A DNA stretch of 17,113 nt from an uncultured Verrucomicrobiales bacterium (lineage in GTDB: Bacteria; Verrucomicrobiota; Verrucomicrobiae; Limisphaerales; CANJSG01), in NCBI GenBank assembly GCA_946480965.1, contig CAMLMI010000064.1:1-17113 (forward strand), given 5' to 3'. A program made the translations under genes and the position numbers. The stretch's first letter is position 1. Every line of letters starts with the position of its first letter. Positions 7,112 to 14,180 of the stretch are shown here, piece by piece. A model generated the notes under the pieces. The model was not told where the DNA came from. It worked only from the letters and a program-made list of their open reading frames with translations, and did not search any database.

Positions 7112-8911
7112 TCATAGGGTGCCGGTCTTGAACGGGCTGAGGAACTCGCGGACGAAGTTGTAGTGCAGCTCCAGGGGGAACTCGAAGACCATCGGCACGC
7201 CGCCCACCTCGGCCAGGGCGTAGGGGTTGTGGTAGGGCGACGGTCCGCCCAGCGCCAGGACCAGCTTCTTCCCGGAGACCAGCTCGATGGTGAGCGTGTA
7301 GTCTTGGGCCTCGAAGCCGCCGCGTCGCAGGGCGTCCTCGTCCGCGCGGCTCGTCCAGAACTCCGCGCGGAGCGAGCCCAGCCGCAGGATCGCCTCCTCG
7401 ACGCCGAAGGGGTTCACGATGTCCGAAGCGCCCTTCGCCACATGCCAGTCGTTCTCGCCCTTGCGGACCAGTTGCCGCGTCGTCCCCTTCTGCACCACGG
7501 TCACGGACGCGACCTCGTCCGGGGTGAAGCTCCAGATCGCCCGGTCCTTGAACTGCCAGGCCGCCTGCGGCAGGCGGAGGAACTCCGCCGGGGGAACGAT
7601 CCGCACCGCGTCCTCGTCCGTCCGGTGGACGTAGAAGACGCCGTTGGTCCCGGTGCCGAACCGCGCGGTCACGGTGCGGTTCGTCCCGGCGGGATCGGCG
7701 AAGGTGACGGCGTATTCCAGCAGCGGCGTGTCCAGGCCGTAGGGCTGGAAGTCCGTGACCACGGCGCGCTCCAGCTCGGTGTTGCCGCCGGTGAGGATGG
7801 CGAAGGCGTCGGACAACAGATCCGTGTCTGCCAGCGCCGAAGGATCGTTGCCAAAGGTCCAGCCCTTGGCTTCGTCGAAGGCGATGCGGGTGCGTTCCGC
7901 GCCGGGCGTGGCGATCTCGATGGCGAGGATCTCCCCGGGCTGGCAGTCGATGATCCGGCGGTCGAGGAAATCCTTCGGCAGCCCGCTCCACGCGGCCATA
8001 GCATCGGCGGAGACCAGGAAGACGCTGTCTTCCCGGGGCCGCTTGGCGTGGACCCACGGCGGCGTGTTCGTGGTGAGGTGGCCGAAGGCGAGCCCCCGTT
8101 CGAACTGCGAGCCCGAGCCGACCAGCACCTCCAGCGCGGGCGGCTCCAGGCCGAACTGCTGCAGGTCCGACGGCGCGTCGGACACGAAGGCCATCGCGAT
8201 GTTGGTGCGGAAGGCGTCGATGGCCGCGCGGATGCGCGGGTTGTCCGCGCGGGCGTTCCACGGCGAGGTCATCCGCCAGCTGCCGTTGGTCCCGGAGCGC
8301 TCGAGATCGAGCGTCCCGCTGGCCGAACGGATGCGCAGATGGTCCACCCCGGCGAACCCGCTCGGGAAGAGCCGCCGGCTCCGCCAGGCCGAGGCATCGG
8401 CCGGCACGGTCCACAACGGCCGGGGAGACACGAGATACACCTCGGTGCCGCCGCTCTGTCTCAGGTAGATCTGGTCGCCCGTGGCCGTGTTGGTGCCGAT
8501 CAGGAGCTGGAGCGTCCCGTCGGCCAGGTGCAGCGTGATCGTGGCGCGAGGATCGGCCAGGCCGAAGCCCTCCATCGTCTCGGCCCGGCCATCGAGCTCC
8601 GCCGCCCGGAGTCGGCCTTCCCAGTGCAGGTCGGCGAGATTGGTCAGGAGCGCGTCCACGCGGAAGCCCTCCGCCGGTCGTTGGATGGGCCGCGTCAGCG
8701 TCCAGCCGCCGTTGGTGCGTTCGGCGCGGATGGGCGGCCGGCCGGTGATCTGGACCTCCACGGCGCCGATCGCGGCGGGGTCCAGCCCGGGGAAGACGCG
8801 GCGGTCCTCGACCGCTTCCCGGGCCAAGCGCAGGGGCCGTTCGACAAAGGCGATGAAGGCGCCGAGCGTGCCGGCGAGCACGAGGAGGACGAGGGATTTG
8901 CGCGGGCTCAC
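7112..8911 (-). CDS. DUF4340 domain protein
   Basis: A 599-aa protein with an N-terminal membrane anchor (SPRKSLVLLVLAGTLGAFIAFVE), the remainder probably periplasmic. The repeated pattern of the DUF4340 family is visible: IGAVEVQITGRPPIRAERTN then GGWTLTRPIQRPA near residues 50-80; GFGLADPRATITLHLADGT...LLIGTNTATGDQIYLR at about 115-150; and a second, similar unit after about 320 (FDEAKGWTFGND...YAVTFADPAGT). DUF4340 proteins are regularly encoded next to GldG-like auxiliary proteins, as here. The biochemical role is not known. I chose GTG at 8911, which has GGAGG (minus strand, 8924-8920) 8 nt ahead. A TTG at 8917 lies too close to that site. It begins 2 nt after the GldG-like stop, so the two are very likely co-translated. 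Confidence 0.85.
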   Translation of the reverse strand: MSPRKSLVLLVLAGTLGAFIAFVERPLRLAREAVEDRRVFPGLDPAAIGAVEVQITGRPPIRAERTNGGWTLTRPIQRPAEGFRVDALLTNLADLHWEGRLRAAELDGRAETMEGFGLADPRATITLHLADGTLQLLIGTNTATGDQIYLRQSGGTEVYLVSPRPLWTVPADASAWRSRRLFPSGFAGVDHLRIRSASGTLDLERSGTNGSWRMTSPWNARADNPRIRAAIDAFRTNIAMAFVSDAPSDLQQFGLEPPALEVLVGSGSQFERGLAFGHLTTNTPPWVHAKRPREDSVFLVSADAMAAWSGLPKDFLDRRIIDCQPGEILAIEIATPGAERTRIAFDEAKGWTFGNDPSALADTDLLSDAFAILTGGNTELERAVVTDFQPYGLDTPLLEYAVTFADPAGTNRTVTARFGTGTNGVFYVHRTDEDAVRIVPPAEFLRLPQAAWQFKDRAIWSFTPDEVASVTVVQKGTTRQLVRKGENDWHVAKGASDIVNPFGVEEAILRLGSLRAEFWTSRADEDALRRGGFEAQDYTLTIELVSGKKLVLALGGPSPYHNPYALAEVGGVPMVFEFPLELHYNFVREFLSPFKTGTL

Positions 8912-8913
8912 GA

Positions 8914-10419
8914 TCAACGCCTCCGCTTGAGCCAGACCAGGCCGCCAAGAAGCAGCGCGCCGCCCGGCAGGCCGCCCAGCAGGATCCAGTTGAGCTGACG
9001 CTGCTGCACCGCGCTCATGACGAGGCGGTATTCCTTCACCGGCTTGGGCGGGATCTGGAGCGTGGCGCTGGGCCGGTCGAGCAGCCAGTTCACCACGAAC
9101 CCGGCGAAGTAGCGGTTGGCCCCGCTGTCGAGCAGCTGGTTGTTGAAGCAGTAGGAATCGCCGATGACCACGAGGCGCGTGGTGCCGTCGGCGCTGACGC
9201 CGGAGATGCCTCCCTGCTCGACGGCGACCGCCAGGGGCATCCGACCGGTGTAGGAATTGGTCACCGGACGGCCACCGACCATTCCGATATCCCGCAGTCT
9301 GCCGCCCTTACTGGTCCAAGCCAACTCGTCCACCTTGATGCCGTTGGCCAAGCCGCCCTTGTTCATCGCACCGACGAGACGCGGAAGAGTCAGTTGAATG
9401 GGCAGTGGCGGTTCTTCGGAGGCCAAGGGCCGAGTGATCGGGTGCTCACGGCTCAGTTCAGGTGGCACCAGCGAGTTTTCGATCGGGGCGTGGTCGGGAT
9501 CGCTCACCAAGCCAAAGAGGCACCCCACGTTCCAGTTGGTCAGATACAGCTCGAGACCGCTTGAACGGGCGGGGGGAACATTGCCCATCATGAAGAGGGC
9601 GCGCCCGCCCTGGCGCAGATAGCGGTGCAGCTTCACCAGTTCTTCCTCCTCAAACCGCACCTGGCTGGGCCCGGCGAAGATCAGCAACGCGGCGTCGGAC
9701 AGATCGTTCGTCCCGCGCAGGTTGACCTTGGCCCAGTCCACGTTGCACTCGTTCTTCAGCATCGCGGCGAACACGCCGTAGCCGTTGTCGCCCGAGGCAC
9801 CGGGGTCCAGCTCGTTGTGGCCGGTGACGAAGTAGGCCTTCTGCTGGCGCGGATGGGTCACGGCGAGGAGCTTCGAGGTGAAGGCCTGTTCGCCGCGGAA
9901 TGCGATGCGCTTGAACTCCAGTTGGCCGTCCTCCCGCATGGTGCCCTGGTCGCGGTCCGACAGCTCGTTGGCGAAGACGACCTGGCGGTGGCCGCCGGAG
10001 TTGAAGACGATGAAGTCCTTCGCCTTGAGCGTGGTCAGCTCGTTGGTGGCGATGACCTGCGCGGCCTGGCCGGGCGCGCGCGCGGTGTCGATGAAGGAAA
10101 GGCGGATGCGGTGGTTGCGGTGGGCGTATTGCTCCAGCAACGACTTGGTCCAGCCGTAAACCTCCTCGTTCTCGCGGGGGTCGAAGCAGACCACGACGTC
10201 CACGTCGTTGGTGATGGTCTGGAGCAGGCGCTCGGTCATGGGCGACAGCGCGAAACGGCCGGACTTGGACCAGTCCCAGCGCTGATACCAGCCGATGCCG
10301 AGGTAGTTCACCATGACGACGATCGCCAGCAGGCAGGCGATGCCGACGACGGAGTTCAGCGCCTGCCCGAAGCGGCCGCCACGGGAGAAGCTGGGGGAAT
10401 CTGGAGGCGTGTCCGACAT
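8914..10419 (-). CDS. GldG-like ABC transporter auxiliary protein
   Basis: A 501-aa protein with one membrane helix near each end: about 22-42 (LNSVVGIACLLAIVVMVNYL) and about 478-496 (WILLGGLPGGALLLGGLVWL), followed by KRRR. The signature WDWSKSGRFALSPMTERLL after the first helix is typical of GldG-family proteins, and the large loop between the helices is extracytoplasmic. It contains an ABC_transp_aux-type region: AYFVTGHNELD (about 197-207), ALLIFAGPSQVRFEEEELVK, RALFMMGN and RLVVIGDSYCFNNQLL. In Bacteroidota GldG works with GldA and GldF in gliding and secretion. In other phyla the trio is a transporter of unknown cargo. The start ATG lies 1 nt after the permease stop with GGAA ahead of it, indicating coupling. 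Confidence 0.9.
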   Translation of the reverse strand: MSDTPPDSPSFSRGGRFGQALNSVVGIACLLAIVVMVNYLGIGWYQRWDWSKSGRFALSPMTERLLQTITNDVDVVVCFDPRENEEVYGWTKSLLEQYAHRNHRIRLSFIDTARAPGQAAQVIATNELTTLKAKDFIVFNSGGHRQVVFANELSDRDQGTMREDGQLEFKRIAFRGEQAFTSKLLAVTHPRQQKAYFVTGHNELDPGASGDNGYGVFAAMLKNECNVDWAKVNLRGTNDLSDAALLIFAGPSQVRFEEEELVKLHRYLRQGGRALFMMGNVPPARSSGLELYLTNWNVGCLFGLVSDPDHAPIENSLVPPELSREHPITRPLASEEPPLPIQLTLPRLVGAMNKGGLANGIKVDELAWTSKGGRLRDIGMVGGRPVTNSYTGRMPLAVAVEQGGISGVSADGTTRLVVIGDSYCFNNQLLDSGANRYFAGFVVNWLLDRPSATLQIPPKPVKEYRLVMSAVQQRQLNWILLGGLPGGALLLGGLVWLKRRR

Positions 10420-10420
10420 G

Positions 10421-11173
10421 CTATTTCCAGCGGCGGCTCTCGACGACGCGGTGGGTGAGGAACAGGAACAACACGGTGCTGGAGACGTAGAACGTGACCC
10501 AGCGCGAATCCACGATGCCGACGGCGAATTCCTGCATGTGGTCCACGAGGCTCAACTGCCGCAGCAGCGTGGCCACCCACGTGCCGGCGGCGGCGAGCGA
10601 CTCCGAGAGCGAGCTGAGGATGAAGAAGCCCATCACGAAGACGAAGGTCGTCATCGCCGCCACGATCTGGTTCCGCGTCATGGCCGAAGCGAGGCAGCCG
10701 AACGACATGAGGAAGCAGCCCAGCAGCGCGATGCCCAGGTAGGTGCAGGCCATCGCCCCGGCATCGACCGCCGCCGGATCGTTCGAGTAGCGGCGCAGCA
10801 GGAACATCGTGCCGAGGAACGGCAGCCACATCACCAGGTAGAACGCCAGGGCGGCGCTGAACTTCGCCAGCACCACCTGAAGATCCGAGACGGGCGCGGT
10901 CATCAGCGTCTCGAAGGTGCCGGTGGACTTCTCCAGCGCGAAGAGCCGCATGGTGATGATCGGAGCGGTCAGCAGCTGGATGGTCCAGAAATGCTGGGTG
11001 ATGAAGAACAGCTCGGACAGCGGCAACGGCGTGGAGATGCCGGCGATCTGCCGGATGATCCCGGCGAGGCTCATCCCCATGGTCAGCAGCGCGAGCCCGA
11101 TGATCAGGTAGCCGGTGAAGGAGACGAAGTAGGCGCCCAGCTCCCGGCGCAGCAGGGTGAAGTAGGCGCGCAT
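10421..11173 (-). CDS. ABC-2 type permease, GldF-like
   Basis: A 250-aa inner-membrane protein with about six helices, at roughly 15-38, 58-76, 106-127, 141-163, 170-188 and 224-241. The cytoplasmic coupling segment EKSTGTFETLMTAPVSDLQV (81-100) is the conserved E-x(3)-GT-x-E-x-L-x(3)-P motif of ABC-2 exporters. Together with the ATPase it should form the export channel. The start ATG at 11173 overlaps the ATPase stop by one base (TGATG), and a strong GAGGAGGAGA Shine-Dalgarno (11190-11181) lies 7 nt ahead. An open frame runs further upstream, but that extension is read out of frame across the ATPase gene. The GldF assignment comes from the GldG and DUF4340 neighbours rather than from a unique motif. 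Confidence 0.92.
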   Translation of the reverse strand: MRAYFTLLRRELGAYFVSFTGYLIIGLALLTMGMSLAGIIRQIAGISTPLPLSELFFITQHFWTIQLLTAPIITMRLFALEKSTGTFETLMTAPVSDLQVVLAKFSAALAFYLVMWLPFLGTMFLLRRYSNDPAAVDAGAMACTYLGIALLGCFLMSFGCLASAMTRNQIVAAMTTFVFVMGFFILSSLSESLAAAGTWVATLLRQLSLVDHMQEFAVGIVDSRWVTFYVSSTVLFLFLTHRVVESRRWK

Positions 11174-12123
11174 CAGAGAATCTCCTCCTCGTTCGGACGG
11201 CGGGTCACGCGCAGGTAGATGTCTTCCAGGCTGAACTGCGTGCGCGAAAGCTCGCGCAGCAGCCAGCCCCGGTCCTTGGCCGTGTCGAAGATGAGCGGGC
11301 GCAGATCCGCGCCGTCGCGGGGACGGAGCGTGCAGCGGACGTAGGCCCCGTCGGCCTCCGCCACGTCGAAGTCCTCCACCTCGGGCAGGAGCTCCAGCGC
11401 GTCGCGCACCTCGTGGAGCGGCGCGGCGATCTCGGCCACCACTTCCTGCCCGGAGTGGAGCCTGCGCCGCAGTTCGTCGGGCGTGTCCGCCGCGAGGATC
11501 TCGCCCTGGCGCATGATCAACACGCGGCCGCAGGTGAGTTCCACTTCCGGAAGGATGTGGGTGGAGAGCAGCACGGTGTGGCGGCCCTTGAGGTCCTTGA
11601 TGAGCTTGCGCACGGAGCGGAGCTGCTCGGGGTCGAGGCCGCTGGTCGGTTCGTCGAGGATGATCAGCTCGGGCTCGTGGACGAGCGCGTCGGCCAGGCC
11701 CACGCGCTGGCGATAGCCCTTGGAGAGATGGCCGATGATCTTCTTGGAGACGTCCTCCAGCCCGCACTGGGAAGTGACGGTGTCCACGCGTTCGCGCGAG
11801 CGCCGCCAGCCGAGGCCCTTCAGACGGGCGCGGAACTTGAGGTATTCCCGCACGCGCATCTCGGGATAGAGCGGGTTGTTCTCCGGCATGTAGCCGATGC
11901 GGCGGCGCGCTTCGAGCGACTGTCGCGAAACGTCGAAGCCGGCGACCCGCGCCGTGCCGGAGGTGGCGGGCAGATAGCCGGCGAGGATGCGCATGGTGGT
12001 GCTCTTGCCCGCGCCGTTGGGGCCCAGGAAGCCCACGATCTCCCCCCGACCGACCTCGAACGTGAGATCGGAGATGGCGGCGCGTCCCGCATAGCTCTTG
12101 CAGAGCCCGGAGACTTCAATCAT
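11173..12123 (-). CDS. ABC transporter ATPase, GldA-like
   Basis: A 316-aa ATPase that should power the adjacent permease from the cytoplasmic side. Walker A is GPNGAGKS (34-41), the signature loop LSKGYRQ (133-139), Walker B LIILDEP (153-159) and the H-loop His189 in VLLSTHIL. The segment IGYMPENNPLYPEMRV (76-91) carries Glu where many ABC proteins have the Q-loop Gln, as is common in this exporter class. About 100 extra C-terminal residues, ending FSLEDIYLRVTRRPNEEEIL, match the regulatory tail of the class. ATG at 12123 gives the typical start MIEVSGLCKSY. An in-frame ATG at 12138 would add five residues, and neither has a clear Shine-Dalgarno. The gene begins the tight cluster, 91 nt after the protease stop. 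Confidence 0.93.
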   Translation of the reverse strand: MIEVSGLCKSYAGRAAISDLTFEVGRGEIVGFLGPNGAGKSTTMRILAGYLPATSGTARVAGFDVSRQSLEARRRIGYMPENNPLYPEMRVREYLKFRARLKGLGWRRSRERVDTVTSQCGLEDVSKKIIGHLSKGYRQRVGLADALVHEPELIILDEPTSGLDPEQLRSVRKLIKDLKGRHTVLLSTHILPEVELTCGRVLIMRQGEILAADTPDELRRRLHSGQEVVAEIAAPLHEVRDALELLPEVEDFDVAEADGAYVRCTLRPRDGADLRPLIFDTAKDRGWLLRELSRTQFSLEDIYLRVTRRPNEEEIL

Positions 12124-12147
12124 CGCGTCGGCAACCATGTCTTGAAT

Positions 12148-12202
12148 GGACCGGGATAGTGGAGGAGGCGTTGAAGCATGGGCGAACAAAAACTCCCGGT
12201 CC
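12148..12202 (-). promoter_or_regulatory. 9-bp inverted repeat between htrA-like gene and ABC operon
   Basis: In plus-strand coordinates GGACCGGGA (12148-12156) is exactly complementary to TCCCGGTCC (12194-12202), across a 37-nt loop. It fills most of the gap between the protease stop and the ATPase start. On the transcribed strand five T residues (12193-12187 region) lie inside the loop rather than after the stem, so it is not a standard terminator. It could reduce readthrough, serve as a processing site, or bind a regulator that sets protease and exporter levels apart. Confidence 0.45.
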
Positions 12203-12214
12203 GGCCTTTCGCCT

Positions 12215-13648
12215 TCACTTGAACTCCAGCAGGAACTGCATCGGCACGTAGGAGGCGCTGCGGGGGCTCCATTGGCCATAGGCCGTGATCGGCAGCCGGT
12301 CCCCCGCCTGCACGTTCCAGAGGATGGAGGCGGCCGCCAGCAGGTTGCCGGTCTTGTGGGCCTTCGGGGTTTCGCCGGGCAAAAGGATGTTGGCGAAGAT
12401 GGAGCCCGGCCGGACACCCGCTTGGGCGGCGGCGCTGCCCCGCGCCACGGCCTCGACCAGCAGTCCCGCCCCGACCGGCACGTCGAGTTCGGCGGAGACC
12501 TTTGGGTCGATCTCGCGGACGGTCATGCCGGTCTTCTCTTCGACCAGCGCGGCCAGGGTCTTGTAGGACACGGTCAGCTCGCTGGATTCCCCGTCCCGCA
12601 ACCGGGTGAACCGCACCCGCTGGTCGCTGGCGGCCATGATGGCCAGGGCGTCGAAGCGGCTCTTGGGCTCGACGCCGTTGATGCGGGTCAGCACGTCGCC
12701 GGGCCGCAGTCCGGCCTTGTCCGCCGGGCTGCCCGGATGCACGGCGCTGACGGTGTAGGTCTTGCCTTCGGCGGGCCGGAAGCGAAGCCCCAGCCAACGC
12801 CCGTGCATCACCTCGGGACTGAAGCACTCCGACACGGCCGTGGATATCTGGCGCACGGGAATGGCGAACCCGATGCCCTGCCCCCCTTCGGAGATGGCCA
12901 CGTTCAGGCCGATCATCTCGCCCTTCAGGTTCACCAACGGACCGCCGCTGTTGCCGGGGTTGATCGGCGCGTCGATCTGGAGCCAATCGGGGATCTCCAA
13001 CCGGTCCTTCGTGGCCTCCGCCCGGCGCGGTTTGGCGCTCAGAATCCCCTTCGTGACCGAGCTGCCGAGCCCGAGCGGATTGCCCAGGGCCAGCACCGTT
13101 TCGCCGAGCAACAGGTCGTCGTCCGCCGCCATTTTGATCGGCTGGAATTTCCGGCCCGGCTCGGCCTCCAGCTTCAAGACCGCCACATCGGTGCCCGGCA
13201 CGCCCACCAACGCCCGCGCCCGGATCGGCGGCGAATCGTCCCAGAGCTGCACCCAGATTTCGTCCACCACCTTTCCCTCTTCCGTGACCACATGGACATT
13301 GGTCAGCACATAGCCTTCCTCATCCACGATGACTCCCGAACCCGCGCTGTTGCGGTCCCGCAACCGTTCCGGGATCTCGATGATGCCCCGCCAGAAATCG
13401 AAGACCCGCCGTCGCACCACCCCGCCGCGGATGCGGGTGGCGATGTTCACGACGCTGGGCGAAGTGAGTTCCACGGCCGCCACGGTCGCGTCGCGTCGGG
13501 GATCGTTCACGGTTGGCGGAGCCGAAACGACCTGGGCCGTTCCCGTGTGCGGATAGAGACACAGGAACAGCACCCCAACCGCCCCGGACAGCAACCGGAG
13601 CGGAAACTCTCGTGGGGCCTGTGTTTTCGTCTTTTGTAAATGGTTCAT
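12215..13648 (-). CDS. HtrA/Deg-type serine protease with PDZ domains
   Basis: A 477-aa exported trypsin-like protease for envelope protein quality control. A signal peptide (about 1-39, hydrophobic core LRLLSGAVGVLFLCLY) precedes the catalytic domain. The triad is complete: His119 (LTNVHVVT), Asp154 (GTDVAVLKL) and Ser234 (NPGNSGGPL). One clear PDZ domain runs from about 280 to 365 (VSAVHPGSPADKAGLRPGDVLTRINGV). A second, degenerate PDZ-like part follows (GAGLLVEAVARGSAAAQAGVRPGSIF), and the tail has an AAASILWNVQAGDRLPITAY segment. Start ATG 13648 gives a sensible signal peptide. No strong Shine-Dalgarno is present, and its weak GAAG lies in a hairpin. It may be stress-regulated. Its position ahead of the exporter suggests, without proof, a role in maintaining the same envelope machine. 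Confidence 0.93.
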   Translation of the reverse strand: MNHLQKTKTQAPREFPLRLLSGAVGVLFLCLYPHTGTAQVVSAPPTVNDPRRDATVAAVELTSPSVVNIATRIRGGVVRRRVFDFWRGIIEIPERLRDRNSAGSGVIVDEEGYVLTNVHVVTEEGKVVDEIWVQLWDDSPPIRARALVGVPGTDVAVLKLEAEPGRKFQPIKMAADDDLLLGETVLALGNPLGLGSSVTKGILSAKPRRAEATKDRLEIPDWLQIDAPINPGNSGGPLVNLKGEMIGLNVAISEGGQGIGFAIPVRQISTAVSECFSPEVMHGRWLGLRFRPAEGKTYTVSAVHPGSPADKAGLRPGDVLTRINGVEPKSRFDALAIMAASDQRVRFTRLRDGESSELTVSYKTLAALVEEKTGMTVREIDPKVSAELDVPVGAGLLVEAVARGSAAAQAGVRPGSIFANILLPGETPKAHKTGNLLAAASILWNVQAGDRLPITAYGQWSPRSASYVPMQFLLEFK

Positions 13649-13655
13649 CGATAGG

Positions 13656-13678
13656 GAACTTCAAACGCGGTGAAGTTC
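13656..13678 (-). promoter_or_regulatory. Inverted repeat just upstream of the htrA-like start
   Basis: GAACTTCA (13656-13663) and TGAAGTTC (13671-13678) are perfect complements around a 7-nt loop, ending 7 nt before the protease ATG. The only SD-like bases (GAAG) are inside the arm nearest the gene. The element could be an operator or an RNA hairpin that hides the ribosome binding site. A perfect TTGACA on the minus strand (13712-13707) could be the -35 box of this gene, but no convincing -10 follows (AAGTGA at 17-nt spacing). It is not the CIRCE heat-shock operator sequence. Confidence 0.45.
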
Positions 13679-13754
13679 GGTTCTCACTTTCCATCAACAC
13701 CAGAAATGTCAATTCGTCGCACCACCGCCGCCGGTCCCGAGACGTAGGGCAACC

Positions 13755-13782
13755 TTGACCGAATTCAACGGAATTCTACAAA
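13755..13782 (+). promoter_or_regulatory. Promoter of the cold-shock gene
   Basis: TTGACC (13755-13760) and TACAAA (13777-13782), spaced 16 nt apart, sit in a locally AT-rich patch. The spacer carries two GAATTC copies. Transcription would start near 13789, leaving a leader of about 100 nt before the start codon. Possible leader hairpins are GGC-AAAA-GCC (13806-13815) and GAAGGG/CCCTTC (13818-13823 with 13840-13845). Long structured leaders are common in cold-shock mRNAs. Confidence 0.55.
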
Positions 13783-13877
13783 TGACCCGTCCACCTAAAA
13801 CCGTAGGCAAAAGCCGTGAAGGGAGGTGGGTCGTCGTCGCCCTTCTTTGCCCAGAGCAACAACCCAAACAAGCACTC

Positions 13878-13883
13878 AGGAGG
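13878..13883 (+). promoter_or_regulatory. Strong ribosome binding site of the cold-shock gene
   Basis: A perfect AGGAGG lies 7 nt before ATG 13891. It fixes the start and rules out the in-frame ATG at 13816, which would add 25 residues that do not belong to the family. Confidence 0.9.
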
Positions 13884-13890
13884 CATCCGT

Positions 13891-14103
13891 ATGGCCACCG
13901 GCAAAGTAAAGTGGTTCGACAATCGCAAAGGGTTCGGCTTCATCGTCCAGGAGGAATCCGGACGCGACGTGTTCGTCCACCACACGTCGATTGAAGGCCA
14001 AGGATACAAGACCCTCAAGGAGGGCGAGACCGTCAACTTCGACCTGATCGAGAGCGACAAGGGTCTCAAAGCGCAGCACGTGCTCCGCTCCACCTTGGGC
14101 TGA
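13891..14103 (+). CDS. Cold-shock domain protein (CspA family)
   Basis: A 70-aa OB-fold protein that binds single-stranded RNA and DNA, melts mRNA structure and helps translation in the cold or during growth changes. Both nucleic-acid motifs are intact: RNP1 KGFGFI at 13-18 and RNP2 VFVHH at 27-31. The start MATGKVKWFDNRKGFGFI is canonical. Size and end are typical for the family. It is transcribed alone, divergent from the protease gene, from its own promoter with a leader of about 100 nt. A hairpin terminator candidate begins 7 nt after the stop. Whether it is cold-induced cannot be decided from sequence, since many Csp proteins are constitutive. Confidence 0.96.
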   Translation: MATGKVKWFDNRKGFGFIVQEESGRDVFVHHTSIEGQGYKTLKEGETVNFDLIESDKGLKAQHVLRSTLG

Positions 14104-14109
14104 TCCCAT

Positions 14110-14130
14110 TCCGGTTCGGCCTGAACCGGA
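14110..14130 (+). terminator. Hairpin terminator candidate after the cold-shock gene
   Basis: TCCGGTTC (14110-14117) and GAACCGGA (14123-14130) form a perfect 8-bp stem with a GGCCT loop, followed by CAATTTCCTT. The T-tract is broken, so termination may be partial and some readthrough into hemW is possible. Confidence 0.6.
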
Positions 14131-14146
14131 CAATTTCCTTAGCCAG

Positions 14147-14180
14147 CATCGCGGTCCCGACTAATGTCCGGACCGCGATG
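14147..14180 (+). promoter_or_regulatory. 11-bp hairpin containing the hemW start codon
   Basis: CATCGCGGTCC (14147-14157) is exactly complementary to GGACCGCGATG (14170-14180), with a 12-nt loop. The last three bases of the second arm are the ATG of hemW. TCGTTTTC follows the stem, so it may act as a second terminator of the cold-shock transcript, a block on hemW translation, or both. No Shine-Dalgarno precedes this ATG. Confidence 0.55.

Noticed and set aside
4318..7131. A 937-codon open frame on the plus strand opposite the AsmA-like gene
   Set aside because: It is low-complexity in composition (Arg, Gly, Pro, His, Ala), has no domain, and is the GC-driven mirror of a well-supported gene.
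7163..8998. A 611-codon plus-strand open frame opposite the DUF4340 gene
   Set aside because: It has the same mirror-frame composition and no recognisable motif, while the minus-strand frame has family signatures.
12120..12179. A 19-codon minus-strand ORF (MLQRLLHYPGPFKTWLPTR) between protease and ATPase
   Set aside because: It has no ribosome binding site, overlaps the ATPase start and lies across the inverted repeat. Chance is the simpler explanation.
13816..13890. A 25-residue N-terminal extension of the cold-shock protein
   Set aside because: A perfect AGGAGG precedes the ATG at 13891, and the family starts there. The extension is unlike any Csp.
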